Positions 43,501-51,946 are shown, counted from the stretch's first letter. The stretch is DNA of 64,000 nucleotides from Sinomicrobium soli (GCF_003285545.1 NZ_QLNV01000020.1:1-64000), one strand, 5' to 3'. The notes: generated by a model from the sequence alone, not told the origin. Translations and numbers: made by a program.

Positions 43501-43754
43501 AGAACGGCATAGGCAAACTGGTAGGGATGCCGGTAGCCGGTACCGGAACGGCCGTATGGTGGGAGAGGCAGATAGACCCTTCCATCGTTTTCGGCATACC
43601 GATGGTGGGTACTATCGGTAAGGAAGGCAGGCCCACGGAAAACCTGGAACTGCATCCTGACATAAAGGTGACCCTTCCCTATAACGATTTCCTGGAAGGA
43701 AGGGACCCGCAGCTTCAGACCGCTGTCAAGGAGCTGCTCAGGGACGTCGAATAA
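40509..43754 (+). CDS. Tricorn-like S41 peptidase
   Basis: A 1081-residue secreted protein with a signal peptide (1-19, ending TWAQ). Two TolB/WD-like beta-propeller regions follow (about 25-330 and 335-690), with repeated SPDGKTIAF and SPDGKTLLF blades. A highly charged Lys/Glu stretch (about 560-600) interrupts the second propeller. Next come a PDZ domain (about 800-880; GAGIRVSEVIKGGPLYKSG) and the S41 protease domain (about 890-1070) with VVDTRFNGGGW, VMSEGNYSDAFIFPY (Ser nucleophile) and GMPVAGTGTAVWWE. Tricorn-type enzymes finish peptide breakdown after other proteases; here it is probably periplasmic. Confidence 0.9.
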   Translation: MRKITIVFIFCLLSGWTWAQETAHWLRYPAVSPDGKTVVFGYMGNLYRVSTAGGTAIPITVGEAHNMRPVWSPDGKTIAFASDRYGNFDVFVMPATGGTPLRLTYNSADDYPYDFTPDGSSVLFGSGRTAPASSVRFPSPRLFKNLYTVAANGGRPLLLTAAGAEEAQYSVDGRHIVFEDCKGYEDPWRKHHTAGITRDIWVYDLEGDTYKQLTDFEGENRNPVFDRSGEAVYYLNEKDGTQNLYRWSLSDQREEQLTAFSGFPVRHLSIADDNTLSFTWKGDIYIKTPGKQAQKLEIRVMDDAAYQVVKNMDITGVTEFAASPNGKEIAFVNRGEVFVTGIEDKRSKRITNTPEQERMISWSPDGKTLLFSGERDGSWNIYKATLRRPDEKYFYAATVINTEAVVATDAEEFQAAYAPDGKKIAFVEERNILKVLDLDTGKKITVFPEGRNYSYSDGDWSYQWSPDSKWLLVDDNRGYFIQSNAALIKADGSGELFHPVNGGFGEDAPKWGMEGKMMTYMSSREGRKSLAFQGSRESDIYAVFFDREAYERYTLSKEEFELLKEKEKEEEEKEKVEEEEKKSKKKKKRSAEEEEDKTLVLDLEDLDARRVKLTINSSSISDYVLNKEGDKVFYLAAFEKGYDLWVTEPRTRETKILAKLGGSPSGIEISDDGKTLYLSNRGKLVKVDAGSGKVSNISIDADMAVNHTAERSYILEHAWRQVKKKFYDPDIHGIDWDMYYREYAKFLPHINNNYDFQELLSEFLGELNASHTGGRYYPSHKNADKTASLGLLFDETFEGAGIRVSEVIKGGPLYKSGSEIQAGDVIVKINGNDIRAGENWNKYLLNIQDENVLLTVKGKTGTFEEHMKPVSSGEEGNLMYRRWVKIMEEMVDSLSGGALGYVHIQGMNDGSFRDVYENVLGKNIDKKALVVDTRFNGGGWLHDDLNTFLSGKEYLKFAPQGKVVKGGEPMSRWTKPSIVVMSEGNYSDAFIFPYIYKQNGIGKLVGMPVAGTGTAVWWERQIDPSIVFGIPMVGTIGKEGRPTENLELHPDIKVTLPYNDFLEGRDPQLQTAVKELLRDVE

Positions 43755-43765
43755 CAATCCGATAC

Positions 43766-43805
43766 CTCCCGGTTGTCTCCTGCAGATGACCGGGAGTTTT
43801 GTTTT
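43766..43805 (+). terminator. Terminator of the tricorn-like gene
   Basis: CTCCCGGT pairs with ACCGGGAG (arms 43766-43773 and 43789-43796), followed by TTTTGTTTT. Confidence 0.8.
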
Positions 43806-43816
43806 CCTGCCTTTGC

Positions 43817-43848
43817 TTGTAAAATGTCGCTTATCTTCCTTACTTTTG
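43817..43848 (+). promoter_or_regulatory. Promoter of rimO
   Basis: TTG (43817-43819), 21 bases, then TACTTTTG (43841-43848), a full -7 match, 24 bases upstream of the rimO ATG. Confidence 0.55.
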
Positions 43849-43871
43849 CAGTCCTTTAAAGCAGTGAAATC

Positions 43872-45173
43872 ATGCGGACCAAGTCTCTGAAAAAGAATAA
43901 AATAAATGTAGTTACCCTGGGATGTTCCAAAAATGTTTACGACAGTGAGGTGCTGATGGGCCAGTTAAAGGCCGGAGGCAAGGATGTCGTTCATGAAGAA
44001 GAAGGGAATATCGTGGTGATCAATACCTGCGGGTTTATCAATAACGCCAAGGAAGAAAGTGTTAATACCATACTGGAATACGTTCAGAAAAAGGAAGAAG
44101 GTGTGGTCGATAAGGTGTTTGTGACCGGTTGCCTCAGCGAGCGGTATAAGCCCGACCTGGAAAAGGAGATTCCCGATGTAGACCAGTATTTCGGGACATC
44201 GGACCTTCCGGTGCTTTTAAAGGCGCTCGGGGCGGATTACCGGCATGAACTGGTCGGGGAGCGGCTTACGACAACGCCCAAGAACTATGCCTACCTCAAA
44301 ATAGCGGAGGGCTGTGACCGCCCCTGTTCGTTCTGTGCCATTCCCCTGATGCGGGGGAAACACCGGAGTACTCCAATGGAAGACTTGGTACGGGAGGCTG
44401 AGAAACTCGCGGCAAACGGCGTAAAGGAGTTGATCCTGATCGCGCAGGACCTGACGTATTACGGGCTCGACCTGTATAAAAAACGCAACCTGGCCGAATT
44501 GCTCCGGAAGCTGGCGGCAGTGGAAGGTATTTCGTGGATACGCCTGCACTACGCCTTTCCGACCGGCTTCCCCATGGATGTACTGGAGGTCATGAGGGAG
44601 GAACCCAAAATATGTAATTATATCGATATTCCCCTCCAGCATATTGCCGATCCGATACTGAAATCGATGCGAAGGGGTACCACCCGGGAAAAGACCACCA
44701 GGCTGCTCCGGCAGTTCCGCGAAGCGGTGCCGCAGATGGCCATCCGTACCACGCTGATCGTGGGATATCCCGGAGAGACCGAAGAAGATTTCCGGGTACT
44801 GAAGGAATGGGTAGAGGAAATGCGCTTCGAACGGCTCGGATGTTTTACGTATTCGCACGAGGAAAACACCCATGCCTATACGCTGGAAGACGATGTTCCC
44901 GAAGCGGTAAAACAACAGAGAGCTGCAGAGATCATGGAAATACAGTCGCGCATCTCCTGGGAGCTCAACCAGGAAAAGACGGGGAATACCTACCGGTGTA
45001 TTATCGACCGGAAAGAAGGGAATTACTTTGTGGGGCGCACCGAGTTCGATTCTCCCGATGTGGATAATGAAGTACTTATCGATGCAGCCCGTCATTACCT
45101 GAGAACAGGGGAGTTTGCCGATATAAAGATCACCGGGGCCTCCGATTTCGATCTTTACGGGGAACCTGCCTGA
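43872..45173 (+). CDS. rimO: Ribosomal protein S12 methylthiotransferase RimO
   Basis: A 433-residue radical-SAM enzyme that adds a methylthio group to an Asp of S12. The N-terminal UPF0004 domain has VVTLGCSKNVYDSEVLMGQL, INTCGFINNAKEES and VTGCLSERYKPDL, supplying the three Cys of the auxiliary cluster. The radical-SAM motif is in GCDRPCSFCAIPLMRGKHRS (CxxxCxxC, about 148-155). A C-terminal TRAM domain covers about 365-430. It is preceded by its own promoter. Confidence 0.97.
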   Translation: MRTKSLKKNKINVVTLGCSKNVYDSEVLMGQLKAGGKDVVHEEEGNIVVINTCGFINNAKEESVNTILEYVQKKEEGVVDKVFVTGCLSERYKPDLEKEIPDVDQYFGTSDLPVLLKALGADYRHELVGERLTTTPKNYAYLKIAEGCDRPCSFCAIPLMRGKHRSTPMEDLVREAEKLAANGVKELILIAQDLTYYGLDLYKKRNLAELLRKLAAVEGISWIRLHYAFPTGFPMDVLEVMREEPKICNYIDIPLQHIADPILKSMRRGTTREKTTRLLRQFREAVPQMAIRTTLIVGYPGETEEDFRVLKEWVEEMRFERLGCFTYSHEENTHAYTLEDDVPEAVKQQRAAEIMEIQSRISWELNQEKTGNTYRCIIDRKEGNYFVGRTEFDSPDVDNEVLIDAARHYLRTGEFADIKITGASDFDLYGEPA

Positions 45174-45219
45174 TATAATTTATCTTATCTTGTAACCTGG
45201 TTTTTAAAATGTCTGCGTT

Positions 45220-46290
45220 ATGAACAGGTTGTTTTTTGCCGGCGTCCTGTTATTGCTGGGGAGCTGCGGTACTTCCGCCGGGAAATATGAACCCCGGGAG
45301 ATCTCGGGGATAGAGGTCACTCCCCTGTTGGAGGACTCCATGAGCGTCCGTGCCCTCGAAATAGCACCGGGCGGGACCCTGTGGTTTGCAGACGACAGGG
45401 GCAGGTTCGGTTACTTTGACCACCGCGACCGGGTGGTTATGGACTCGGTGACATACGACACGGTAGTTCCCCATTTCAGGGCCGTGGCGTCTAATGGTGA
45501 TCATATCTTCCTGCTGAGTATAGGAAGCCCTGCCCTGCTGTATAAGACCAATCACAAGCTGGAGACCACCCTGGTATACCGGGAAACGGATCCCGCTGCC
45601 TTCTATGATTCCATGAAATTCTGGAACGGTGAAGAAGGGATAGCGATGGGCGATCCTGTGGAGGAAGGGTGCCTTTCGGTGCTCATAACCCGTAACGGCG
45701 GGGATTCCTGGTCTAAAGTACCCTGTGAACTCCTGCCACAGGTAGCAAAAGGGGAAGCGGCCTTTGCGGCCAGCAATACGAATATAGCCATTTCGGGCGA
45801 CCGTACCTGGATCGTTACCGGCGGGACGCGCAGCCGGGTGTTTTATTCCCCGGATAAGGGCCGTAGCTGGAAAGTGTATGATGTACCGGTCGTTCAGGGA
45901 GAGCCTACGCTGGGAATGTATTCTGTGGATTTCTGGGATAAGGATCACGGCTATGCCATAGGAGGGGATTATACCCGCCCCCAATACCGGACCGCCAATA
46001 AGGCGCGTACCGGCGATGGCGGAAAAACCTGGCAGCTCGTGGCCAGTAACAGGGCGCCGGGATACCGTTCGTGCGTACAGTATGTCCCCGGAAGGCAGGG
46101 CAGGGAACTGGTCGCTGCCGGCTTCGAAGGAGTGGCCTTTTCTGCCGATGGCGGAGAGCACTGGAAACAACTGTCGGACGAAGGTTTTTATACCGTACGG
46201 TTTCTCAACGACTCTACGGCCTATGCTGCCGGTAAGGGAAGGGTGTCGAGGATACTGCTCCGTAAAAAAGACGGGATTTCCGGAAAATAG
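45220..46290 (+). CDS. Ycf48-like beta-propeller lipoprotein
   Basis: A 356-residue lipoprotein: the signal peptide ends in the lipobox LLLLGSC (Cys about residue 16). The rest is a seven-bladed propeller of the Ycf48/sialidase-like type, with BNR-like blades RNGGDSWSKVP, SPDKGRSWKVYD, TGDGGKTWQLV and SADGGEHWKQL. It carries Gly/Trp signatures, not the catalytic residues of sialidases, so it is probably a binding or assembly protein facing the periplasm. It follows rimO by 46 bases; co-transcription is possible. Confidence 0.8.
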   Translation: MNRLFFAGVLLLLGSCGTSAGKYEPREISGIEVTPLLEDSMSVRALEIAPGGTLWFADDRGRFGYFDHRDRVVMDSVTYDTVVPHFRAVASNGDHIFLLSIGSPALLYKTNHKLETTLVYRETDPAAFYDSMKFWNGEEGIAMGDPVEEGCLSVLITRNGGDSWSKVPCELLPQVAKGEAAFAASNTNIAISGDRTWIVTGGTRSRVFYSPDKGRSWKVYDVPVVQGEPTLGMYSVDFWDKDHGYAIGGDYTRPQYRTANKARTGDGGKTWQLVASNRAPGYRSCVQYVPGRQGRELVAAGFEGVAFSADGGEHWKQLSDEGFYTVRFLNDSTAYAAGKGRVSRILLRKKDGISGK

Positions 46291-46452
46291 AAAAGCAGTG
46301 GCCCTGCATCCGCGGATTTGAGGCAGGTAAATTCCCCCGGAGATATAAATATCACTTCGCACAATGGTGCCATAACAACTTTTGATGATTTTTTATGCCT
46401 GTTTCCTGTTAATTATTCTAATTTTGTTAAGCAAATAAATAAGGAATTAACC

Positions 46453-47421
46453 ATGTCAGATCAAGCAGAAAAAATCAAGTGTCTTATCATAGGGTCCGGT
46501 CCTGCCGGATATACGGCAGCCATTTATGCAGCCAGGGCCGATCTCAAGCCTGTGATGTATACGGGTATGGAACCCGGAGGACAGCTTACCACTACCACCG
46601 AAGTAGATAACTTTCCCGGGTATCCGGAAGGGGTAGACGGCCCCACAATGATGCTGCAGTTGCAGCAACAGGCAGAGCGTTTCGGAACGGAAGTGAGGAT
46701 CGGGATGGTAACCGGGGTAACGCTTAGCGATGAAAAAGGAGGGATACATAAGGTTGTGGTAGACGACAGTAAACAGATAGAAGCCGAAGCCGTTATCATA
46801 GCTACGGGTGCTTCGGCAAAATACCTCGGGCTACCCAGTGAGCAACGCCTCCGTGGAGGCGGGGTTTCGGCCTGTGCCGTTTGCGACGGGTTTTTCTACA
46901 AGGGGCAGGACGTAGCCATCGTTGGCGGAGGGGATACGGCTGCCGAGGAGGCGACCTACCTCGCCAATATCTGTTCCAAAGTGACCATGCTGGTGCGCAA
47001 GGGAGAGATGAGGGCTTCCAAGGCCATGCAACACCGGGTAAACAGCACGCCCAACCTGGAAGTAAAGTATTTCTCGGAAATCGAAGAGGTACTGGGAGAG
47101 CAGGTCGTGGAAGGAATCCGTATCGTGAACAATCAGACCGGGGAGAAAGAAGATATCGGGGTTACCGGCCTGTTTATCGCTATCGGCCACAAACCGAATA
47201 CGGATGTGTTCAGGGGGCAACTGGAAATGGATGAGACGGGTTATATCCTGACCTCCGGGAAAACCACCCGGACCAGCAAACCGGGAGTATTTGCCAGCGG
47301 CGATGTGCAGGACAAGGATTACCGGCAGGCAGTCACTGCGGCGGGAACGGGATGTATGGCCGCCCTTGATGCCGAAAGATACCTGGCCGAAGTAAAGGCC
47401 CCGGAAGAAGTGGAAAGTTAA
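46453..47421 (+). CDS. trxB: Thioredoxin reductase
   Basis: A 322-residue FAD flavoprotein that reduces thioredoxin with NADPH. FAD site GSGPAGYTAAIYAARA (about 13-28), redox-active CAVC in VSACAVCDGFFYKG (about 140), NADPH site GGGDTAAEEATYLA and the final FAD motif FASGDVQDKDYRQAVTAAGTG. The ATG of MSDQAEK is chosen, since the frame back to 46318 has no flavoprotein likeness. A -7 box TAATTTTG is at 46419-46426. Confidence 0.96.
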   Translation: MSDQAEKIKCLIIGSGPAGYTAAIYAARADLKPVMYTGMEPGGQLTTTTEVDNFPGYPEGVDGPTMMLQLQQQAERFGTEVRIGMVTGVTLSDEKGGIHKVVVDDSKQIEAEAVIIATGASAKYLGLPSEQRLRGGGVSACAVCDGFFYKGQDVAIVGGGDTAAEEATYLANICSKVTMLVRKGEMRASKAMQHRVNSTPNLEVKYFSEIEEVLGEQVVEGIRIVNNQTGEKEDIGVTGLFIAIGHKPNTDVFRGQLEMDETGYILTSGKTTRTSKPGVFASGDVQDKDYRQAVTAAGTGCMAALDAERYLAEVKAPEEVES

Positions 47422-47463
47422 ATCAGGGTTTAATACATATTGCCGGTTTGTAAACGACGGAAT

Positions 47464-47590
47464 GGTCGGGAGTCGGGAGTTGTCATTCAGAACGCAGCGC
47501 AGCGGAGTGAAGAATCTCCGCGCCAGTCCAAAGGAAATTCAACAGCAGTACCGAAAGACTACCAACTACGAACTAAGAACTAATAAACTA
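47464..47590. repeat. REP-like and AGTTC-type intergenic repeats
   Basis: GGTCGGGAGTCGGGAGTTGTCATTC starts a common intergenic repeat of this phylum (TGTCATTC, then GCAGCGCAGCGGAGTGAAG) running to about 47525. From 47558 the inverted form of the TTAGTTC word follows (CTACCAACTACG, AACTAAGAAC, TAATAAACTA). No gene is present. Confidence 0.6.
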
Positions 47591-47596
47591 ACCTGT

Positions 47597-47638
47597 AAAA
47601 ATGCCGTCCTGTTTAAAAACCGGGACGGCATTTTTTAA
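47597..47638 (+). terminator. Terminator of trxB
   Basis: AAAAATGCCGTCC pairs with GGGACGGCATTTTTT around a TGTTTAAAAACC loop, in the space between trxB and the LuxR-type gene. Confidence 0.88.
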
Positions 47639-47676
47639 TTTATTTCTTATCTTGACAGGAGTCAAAAGAAACCATC

Positions 47677-48513
47677 ATGAGATCAGGGATTTTTTTCGTT
47701 TTGTGTGTTTTGTTTTTTCTGCACTATGGCCATGGTCATCATCCGGGCCATTTTTCTGATGATGATCCCGGCGTGCGGTTCACGGATGGGAGGGATGATC
47801 AGGAGCGAAACAGGGAGATCCTGCTGGATATGCTCAGGCGGATCGAAAGAGGGCTGGAAGCAAGGTCGCAAAAGCAGGGAAACCCGGAATATGCCGACCT
47901 GCATGCTGAAGAATGGAAAAAATACGAACTGTTCAACAGGAAAATAGCTTCCGGCCCGGAAGAAGCATATCTGGAAAAGTCGAGATCATTTATCAAAGAT
48001 TCTACCGAGATCCTTATCGTAAAGCTGAAGGCACTGGAAACCCTCGACCACAAGGGACTGCTGGAAAAAGACATTCGCGAAAACCAGGGGTATTACCTGG
48101 ACCTGATACAGGAGTTCAGGGACAGTGACCTGGCCCCCAGGTATTACCTGTATTTTGAAAACAAGATCAGGGAGATCAACAACGAGGCCATCCGGGCAAA
48201 ATACACGACCAGCCTTTTCATTAATGTGGTCGGTTTTATTTCCCTCGGAGTATTCGGGATAGCCGTATTCAAAAGAAAAAACAGGGCGCCCGGTCGAAAA
48301 ATGGAATTTTTAAGTGCCCGGGAGAGAAAGGTGGTCGACCTGGTCCTTCTCGGCCGGTCGAATAAGGAGATCGCTTCGGAACTCTTTATCAGCCTCAGTA
48401 CCGTAAAGACACATATTACCAGTGCTTACAGCAAACTCGGGGTGGCCAACCGGAAGGAACTGGCCCGGAAATACCGGAAAAAGCAGGGACTAATACCTAT
48501 TTCAACCCTGTAA
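47677..48513 (+). CDS. Membrane-anchored LuxR-type transcriptional regulator
   Basis: A 278-residue protein with an N-terminal hydrophobic signal or anchor (about 1-20), a charged helical sensor-like region (about 40-175), one transmembrane helix (about 183-205; TSLFINVVGFISLGVFGIAVF) and a C-terminal LuxR helix-turn-helix (about 212-268; LSARERKVVDLVLLGRSNKEI, then STVKTHITSAYSKLGVANRKE). The order periplasmic region, membrane helix, DNA-binding domain is that of one-component membrane regulators. It sits 51 bases upstream of an outer-membrane receptor-like barrel on the same strand and is a candidate for its control. Confidence 0.8.
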   Translation: MRSGIFFVLCVLFFLHYGHGHHPGHFSDDDPGVRFTDGRDDQERNREILLDMLRRIERGLEARSQKQGNPEYADLHAEEWKKYELFNRKIASGPEEAYLEKSRSFIKDSTEILIVKLKALETLDHKGLLEKDIRENQGYYLDLIQEFRDSDLAPRYYLYFENKIREINNEAIRAKYTTSLFINVVGFISLGVFGIAVFKRKNRAPGRKMEFLSARERKVVDLVLLGRSNKEIASELFISLSTVKTHITSAYSKLGVANRKELARKYRKKQGLIPISTL

Positions 48514-48564
48514 AAACAGGGAACTCATAAGGATTTTCATTACTTCGGCCCCAAAACCCGAACG

Positions 48565-50886
48565 ATGAAAAATTCTTTGATTCTTTTATTCTCCCTCATG
48601 GTATCCGTTCCGGCTTTTGGCCAGGAACTGTTCCGGGTAACCGGTAGGGTAAGCGGTTGCGATGGTGAAAATATGGCGGGGCAGGTTTACCTGCTGGATA
48701 AGCAGGGGACGTTACAGGACTATGCCATTGTGGAGAACGGACGGTTCGTGCTTGCCGGGCAGTTGAAAGGGTATTATCAACTGAGGGTTGAGGTACCGGG
48801 ATGTGCGTTTTACGAAGAAACACTTGAGCTAAACCGCGACCTGGAACTGGAGATCGGCCTGGAACCGGAGCCGGAGCAGCTGGACGAAGTGACCCTGACC
48901 GGGAAGCGGCGGCCGATACGTTTTGACAGGGGAAATATCACCGTAAATGTCGCAGGCTCATACCTGGAAACCCTGCCCGGGCTTAAAGACATATTGTCAA
49001 GGCTGCCGGGAGTCATGACGGGCCCCGGTGAAGAGGAAATCAGCATTGTGGGCAAAGGTACGCCGCTGATCTATATGGACGACCGGAGGGTGGGGTTCGA
49101 AGAGGTCCGGGCCATCCCGGCCGGCCGTATCGAAAGCGTGGAGATACTGAAACATCCGTCTGCCAGGTATGAAGGCGAGGGGAGAAGCGTGATTATTGTC
49201 CGTTTAAGGGAAGAGCCGGAACAGGGGTACGGTTTTGCACTGTCTGAAACGGCTTCTTTCAAACGGAGGTTCAACAACTACTCGTCCCTTACTGCAAATT
49301 ATAATCAGGGAAAGTTTTCGGCCGGTGCCCATGTGGCATTTAACCGCCTGCACCACTGGGAGAGCAACCAGTCCGGATTTGTGCTGCCGGAAGAGGATAT
49401 TGCCTCGGATTACCACGTGGTTACCTCGTCTCCCCGTCCCCAGATCGTGGCCGGAGGCCATGTACACTACAGGCCCGACCAAAGAACAACCTTGTCATTT
49501 ACCGCTGACCTGCGGACGCAAAAGGAGGATTTTCCCATAAGAACGGACACATATTTGAGAAAGGGTGACGACGTTTCAAATATAGTCACGCTGACAGAGA
49601 ATAAGGACCGAAGGGATTATGTTACCTCCGGGCTGAGCTTTACCAGAAAAATAGACACGACAAATACCCTTTTTATAGGGGGGCAATACACCGGTTTTTA
49701 TCAGAAACTGGAAACCGGTATCTACAATAATATAAACGGGCAGGGCTTTATTGCCGGTGATCTCAGGGACCAGGATTTCAGGACGCACAGGGGGATGGTA
49801 CGGGTCGATTATGAGCACAAGGGCAGTGATAAACTCCTTTTTGAAACGGGCCTGAATATGGCCCTGGCCGGGTCCCGGTCCTTTACCTCCATCGCGGAAC
49901 AGCCGGCAGGAAGGGAAGAGGTGACGACCTATGATTATACCGAGAATGTTTTTTCCGGGTATGCCCAGGCTTCCGGTAGCCTGGAAAAATGGACTTATGC
50001 TGCGGGACTCAGGCTGGAACGCAGTGATGTTTCCGGAAAATTCGGGCAGGCATCCGCACCTGAGATCGACCGGCAGAATACCAACGCCCTGCCGTTCGCA
50101 AAGTTGTCTTATATTCCCGGGGAAAACAGGGAACTGACATTCAATTACAAGCGCAGCGTGCAACGTCCCAGCTATTTTATGGCGAGCAGTATTACCGCAT
50201 TTATCAATCCTTTTCTGGAATTTTCGAGAAATATCAGCCTGAAACCTACCTATACCAGTGAGGTGGGGCTGAATTACCAATGGAAGGCATATAACCTCGG
50301 GGTCTCCTATCATTACATTAACGACCCCATATACCTTACGGTGAGGTACCAGGGGCAGGAAGAACGACTGCTGATGTCTATGGACAACCTGGACCGGGAA
50401 GAGGTGCTTCAGGCAGAAGTCTCTGCCCCGTTTACCTATAAGTTCCTGACGGCGACCAGTACCGTAATGCTGGTCTGGACGGATATCCGGGACAACGATG
50501 CGGTTTCGGCCTACAGGTCAAGACCATTCCTGTATTATTATTCGAATATCGCACTGGATCTAATACCGGAAATGGATCTCGCCATTGATTTATGGGGGCA
50601 GACCAGCCGTTACGAAGGAATATACAGGAGAAAGCCGCTGTTCGTAACCGGGGCTTCCCTGTCGCGGACATTTTTCGGAAACCTGCAGTTGAGCCTTAAC
50701 CTGAAAGATATTTTCAGGCAGATGAACTTCCACCAGTCATATCAGATGCATGGGGTCAGGGCCCACAGTGTGTTTTTTGCGGATGGCAGGGAAATAGCCA
50801 TAGGCGTGAAATATACTTTCGGCAGCAAATCCGGAACGGAAAAACACGGCAAGGTGATCGACGAGGAGTCTTCCAGGGTAAATTAG
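48565..50886 (+). CDS. Outer-membrane beta-barrel protein (TonB-receptor-like)
   Basis: A 773-residue outer-membrane protein: signal peptide (1-18, ending AFG), a CarboxypepD_reg-like domain (about 22-105), a plug-like domain (about 120-210; GNITVNVAGSYLETLPGLKD, then IVGKGTPLIYMDDRR), and a C-terminal barrel (about 220-760) of the OMP_b-brl_3 type, ending GVKYTFGSKSG. The lack of a clear TonB box and the position of plug motifs place it in the receptor-like group that lacks a SusD partner; the ligand is unknown. It follows the LuxR-type regulator directly. Confidence 0.82.
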   Translation: MKNSLILLFSLMVSVPAFGQELFRVTGRVSGCDGENMAGQVYLLDKQGTLQDYAIVENGRFVLAGQLKGYYQLRVEVPGCAFYEETLELNRDLELEIGLEPEPEQLDEVTLTGKRRPIRFDRGNITVNVAGSYLETLPGLKDILSRLPGVMTGPGEEEISIVGKGTPLIYMDDRRVGFEEVRAIPAGRIESVEILKHPSARYEGEGRSVIIVRLREEPEQGYGFALSETASFKRRFNNYSSLTANYNQGKFSAGAHVAFNRLHHWESNQSGFVLPEEDIASDYHVVTSSPRPQIVAGGHVHYRPDQRTTLSFTADLRTQKEDFPIRTDTYLRKGDDVSNIVTLTENKDRRDYVTSGLSFTRKIDTTNTLFIGGQYTGFYQKLETGIYNNINGQGFIAGDLRDQDFRTHRGMVRVDYEHKGSDKLLFETGLNMALAGSRSFTSIAEQPAGREEVTTYDYTENVFSGYAQASGSLEKWTYAAGLRLERSDVSGKFGQASAPEIDRQNTNALPFAKLSYIPGENRELTFNYKRSVQRPSYFMASSITAFINPFLEFSRNISLKPTYTSEVGLNYQWKAYNLGVSYHYINDPIYLTVRYQGQEERLLMSMDNLDREEVLQAEVSAPFTYKFLTATSTVMLVWTDIRDNDAVSAYRSRPFLYYYSNIALDLIPEMDLAIDLWGQTSRYEGIYRRKPLFVTGASLSRTFFGNLQLSLNLKDIFRQMNFHQSYQMHGVRAHSVFFADGREIAIGVKYTFGSKSGTEKHGKVIDEESSRVN

Positions 50887-50906
50887 CGGTCCCCGTGGCG
50901 GGGTTA

Positions 50907-51788
50907 TTATTCCTTATCCCTCTCTGCTACGGCCTTCAGTACGGCTTTGAGCTTTTCCTGCTTTTCCATATAAGGCTCGAGGTCCAGCAGTTCCACTTTT
51001 CTGAATTCGATGGGGTGACTTTCGCTTTGCAGCGATATATATCCGCCTTTCAGCAAGGTGCCGTCCTGTTTTATCCCGGCCTCGAAATCGGAGACATTTC
51101 CGCCCCCGTACTGCGGTTTGTAATAGGTGAGCACCGTATCTCTTTCCACGATATGATGGATTACCGAATCTGCCAGTACCAGCATGTCCATCCGTACCCA
51201 CCGGTCGCCGTGATACGTTTTTGAGCTGGAATTCAGGCAGTGATCGGTATAGAGGCTGTCTCCCAGTACCACGTTGGTACCCGGTGTACAGAGGTTTCCC
51301 GTAGGCCGGGAATTGGTACCGTCACCTCCGAGGATCTGTGCTTCGATGGAGATGGGGAAATCCTGGTTTTTATGCATGCTTTCGGGAGATTGCCCGTGCA
51401 GCATGGCCCCGCTGTTCCTCCAGGCCCAGCCTTCACCTCCCTGTGCCTGTTCGCCGGTAAACCGGTACTCCAGCCGCAGGATATAGGCCGAGAAAGGCGT
51501 GTTGTAGAATATGTGCCCATACTGCTTGTCGAATTGTTCGTAACCGTCATAGCTCACTTTCAGCAGGCCGTCCTCTACCCGGAAGGTATCGGCGTAGTTA
51601 TCGCCGGTTTCGTGTTTTGATATTTTTACGGTCCAGTCGTCCAGGTCCTTTCCGTTGAAAAGGGGCGTCCATCCGGGGAGTACCTCCGTTGCCGGTTGCG
51701 GGTCGGGATCGGATGTCTTTTTCTTCTTTCCGGTTTCACAGGAGGTGATAAGAGTCCCTAAGCAAAAGAGCAGGAATAACTGTTTCAT
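50907..51788 (-). CDS. DUF1080 (3-keto-disaccharide hydrolase-type) lipoprotein
   Basis: A 293-residue lipoprotein: signal peptide with lipobox GTLITSC (Cys about 17), a Thr/Pro linker, then the DUF1080 jelly-roll (about 40-270) with WTPLFNGKDLDDWTVK, FSAYILRLEYRFTGE and GGYISLQSESHPIEFRKVELLDL. Some DUF1080 proteins cleave 3-keto-glycosides. A C-terminal helix (MEKQEKLKAVLKAVAERD) follows. It is convergent with the preceding barrel gene, 20 bases away. Confidence 0.87.
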   Translation of the reverse strand: MKQLFLLFCLGTLITSCETGKKKKTSDPDPQPATEVLPGWTPLFNGKDLDDWTVKISKHETGDNYADTFRVEDGLLKVSYDGYEQFDKQYGHIFYNTPFSAYILRLEYRFTGEQAQGGEGWAWRNSGAMLHGQSPESMHKNQDFPISIEAQILGGDGTNSRPTGNLCTPGTNVVLGDSLYTDHCLNSSSKTYHGDRWVRMDMLVLADSVIHHIVERDTVLTYYKPQYGGGNVSDFEAGIKQDGTLLKGGYISLQSESHPIEFRKVELLDLEPYMEKQEKLKAVLKAVAERDKE

Positions 51789-51855
51789 GGTGTGGTTTTA
51801 TATTTTAACAAGTGGTAAACTTACACAAAAAATCCATTTTTTCCATATATTCTTT

Positions 51856-51906
51856 TTCCGCGCAACGCGGGTTCGGGCCAGGCACTGCGGTCGGGATGAC
51901 AGGTTA
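51856..51906. repeat. REP-like hairpin repeat
   Basis: CCGCG pairs with CGCGG (51858-51870), and ACTGCGGTCGGGATG (51884-51898) recurs inverted at 40282-40296, followed by the motif ATGACAGG that recurs there too. It is intergenic, between two leftward genes. Confidence 0.6.
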
Positions 51907-51946
51907 TCCCCCTGGTTCCGCGCTTTCCCGGACAATATCAGCAATA

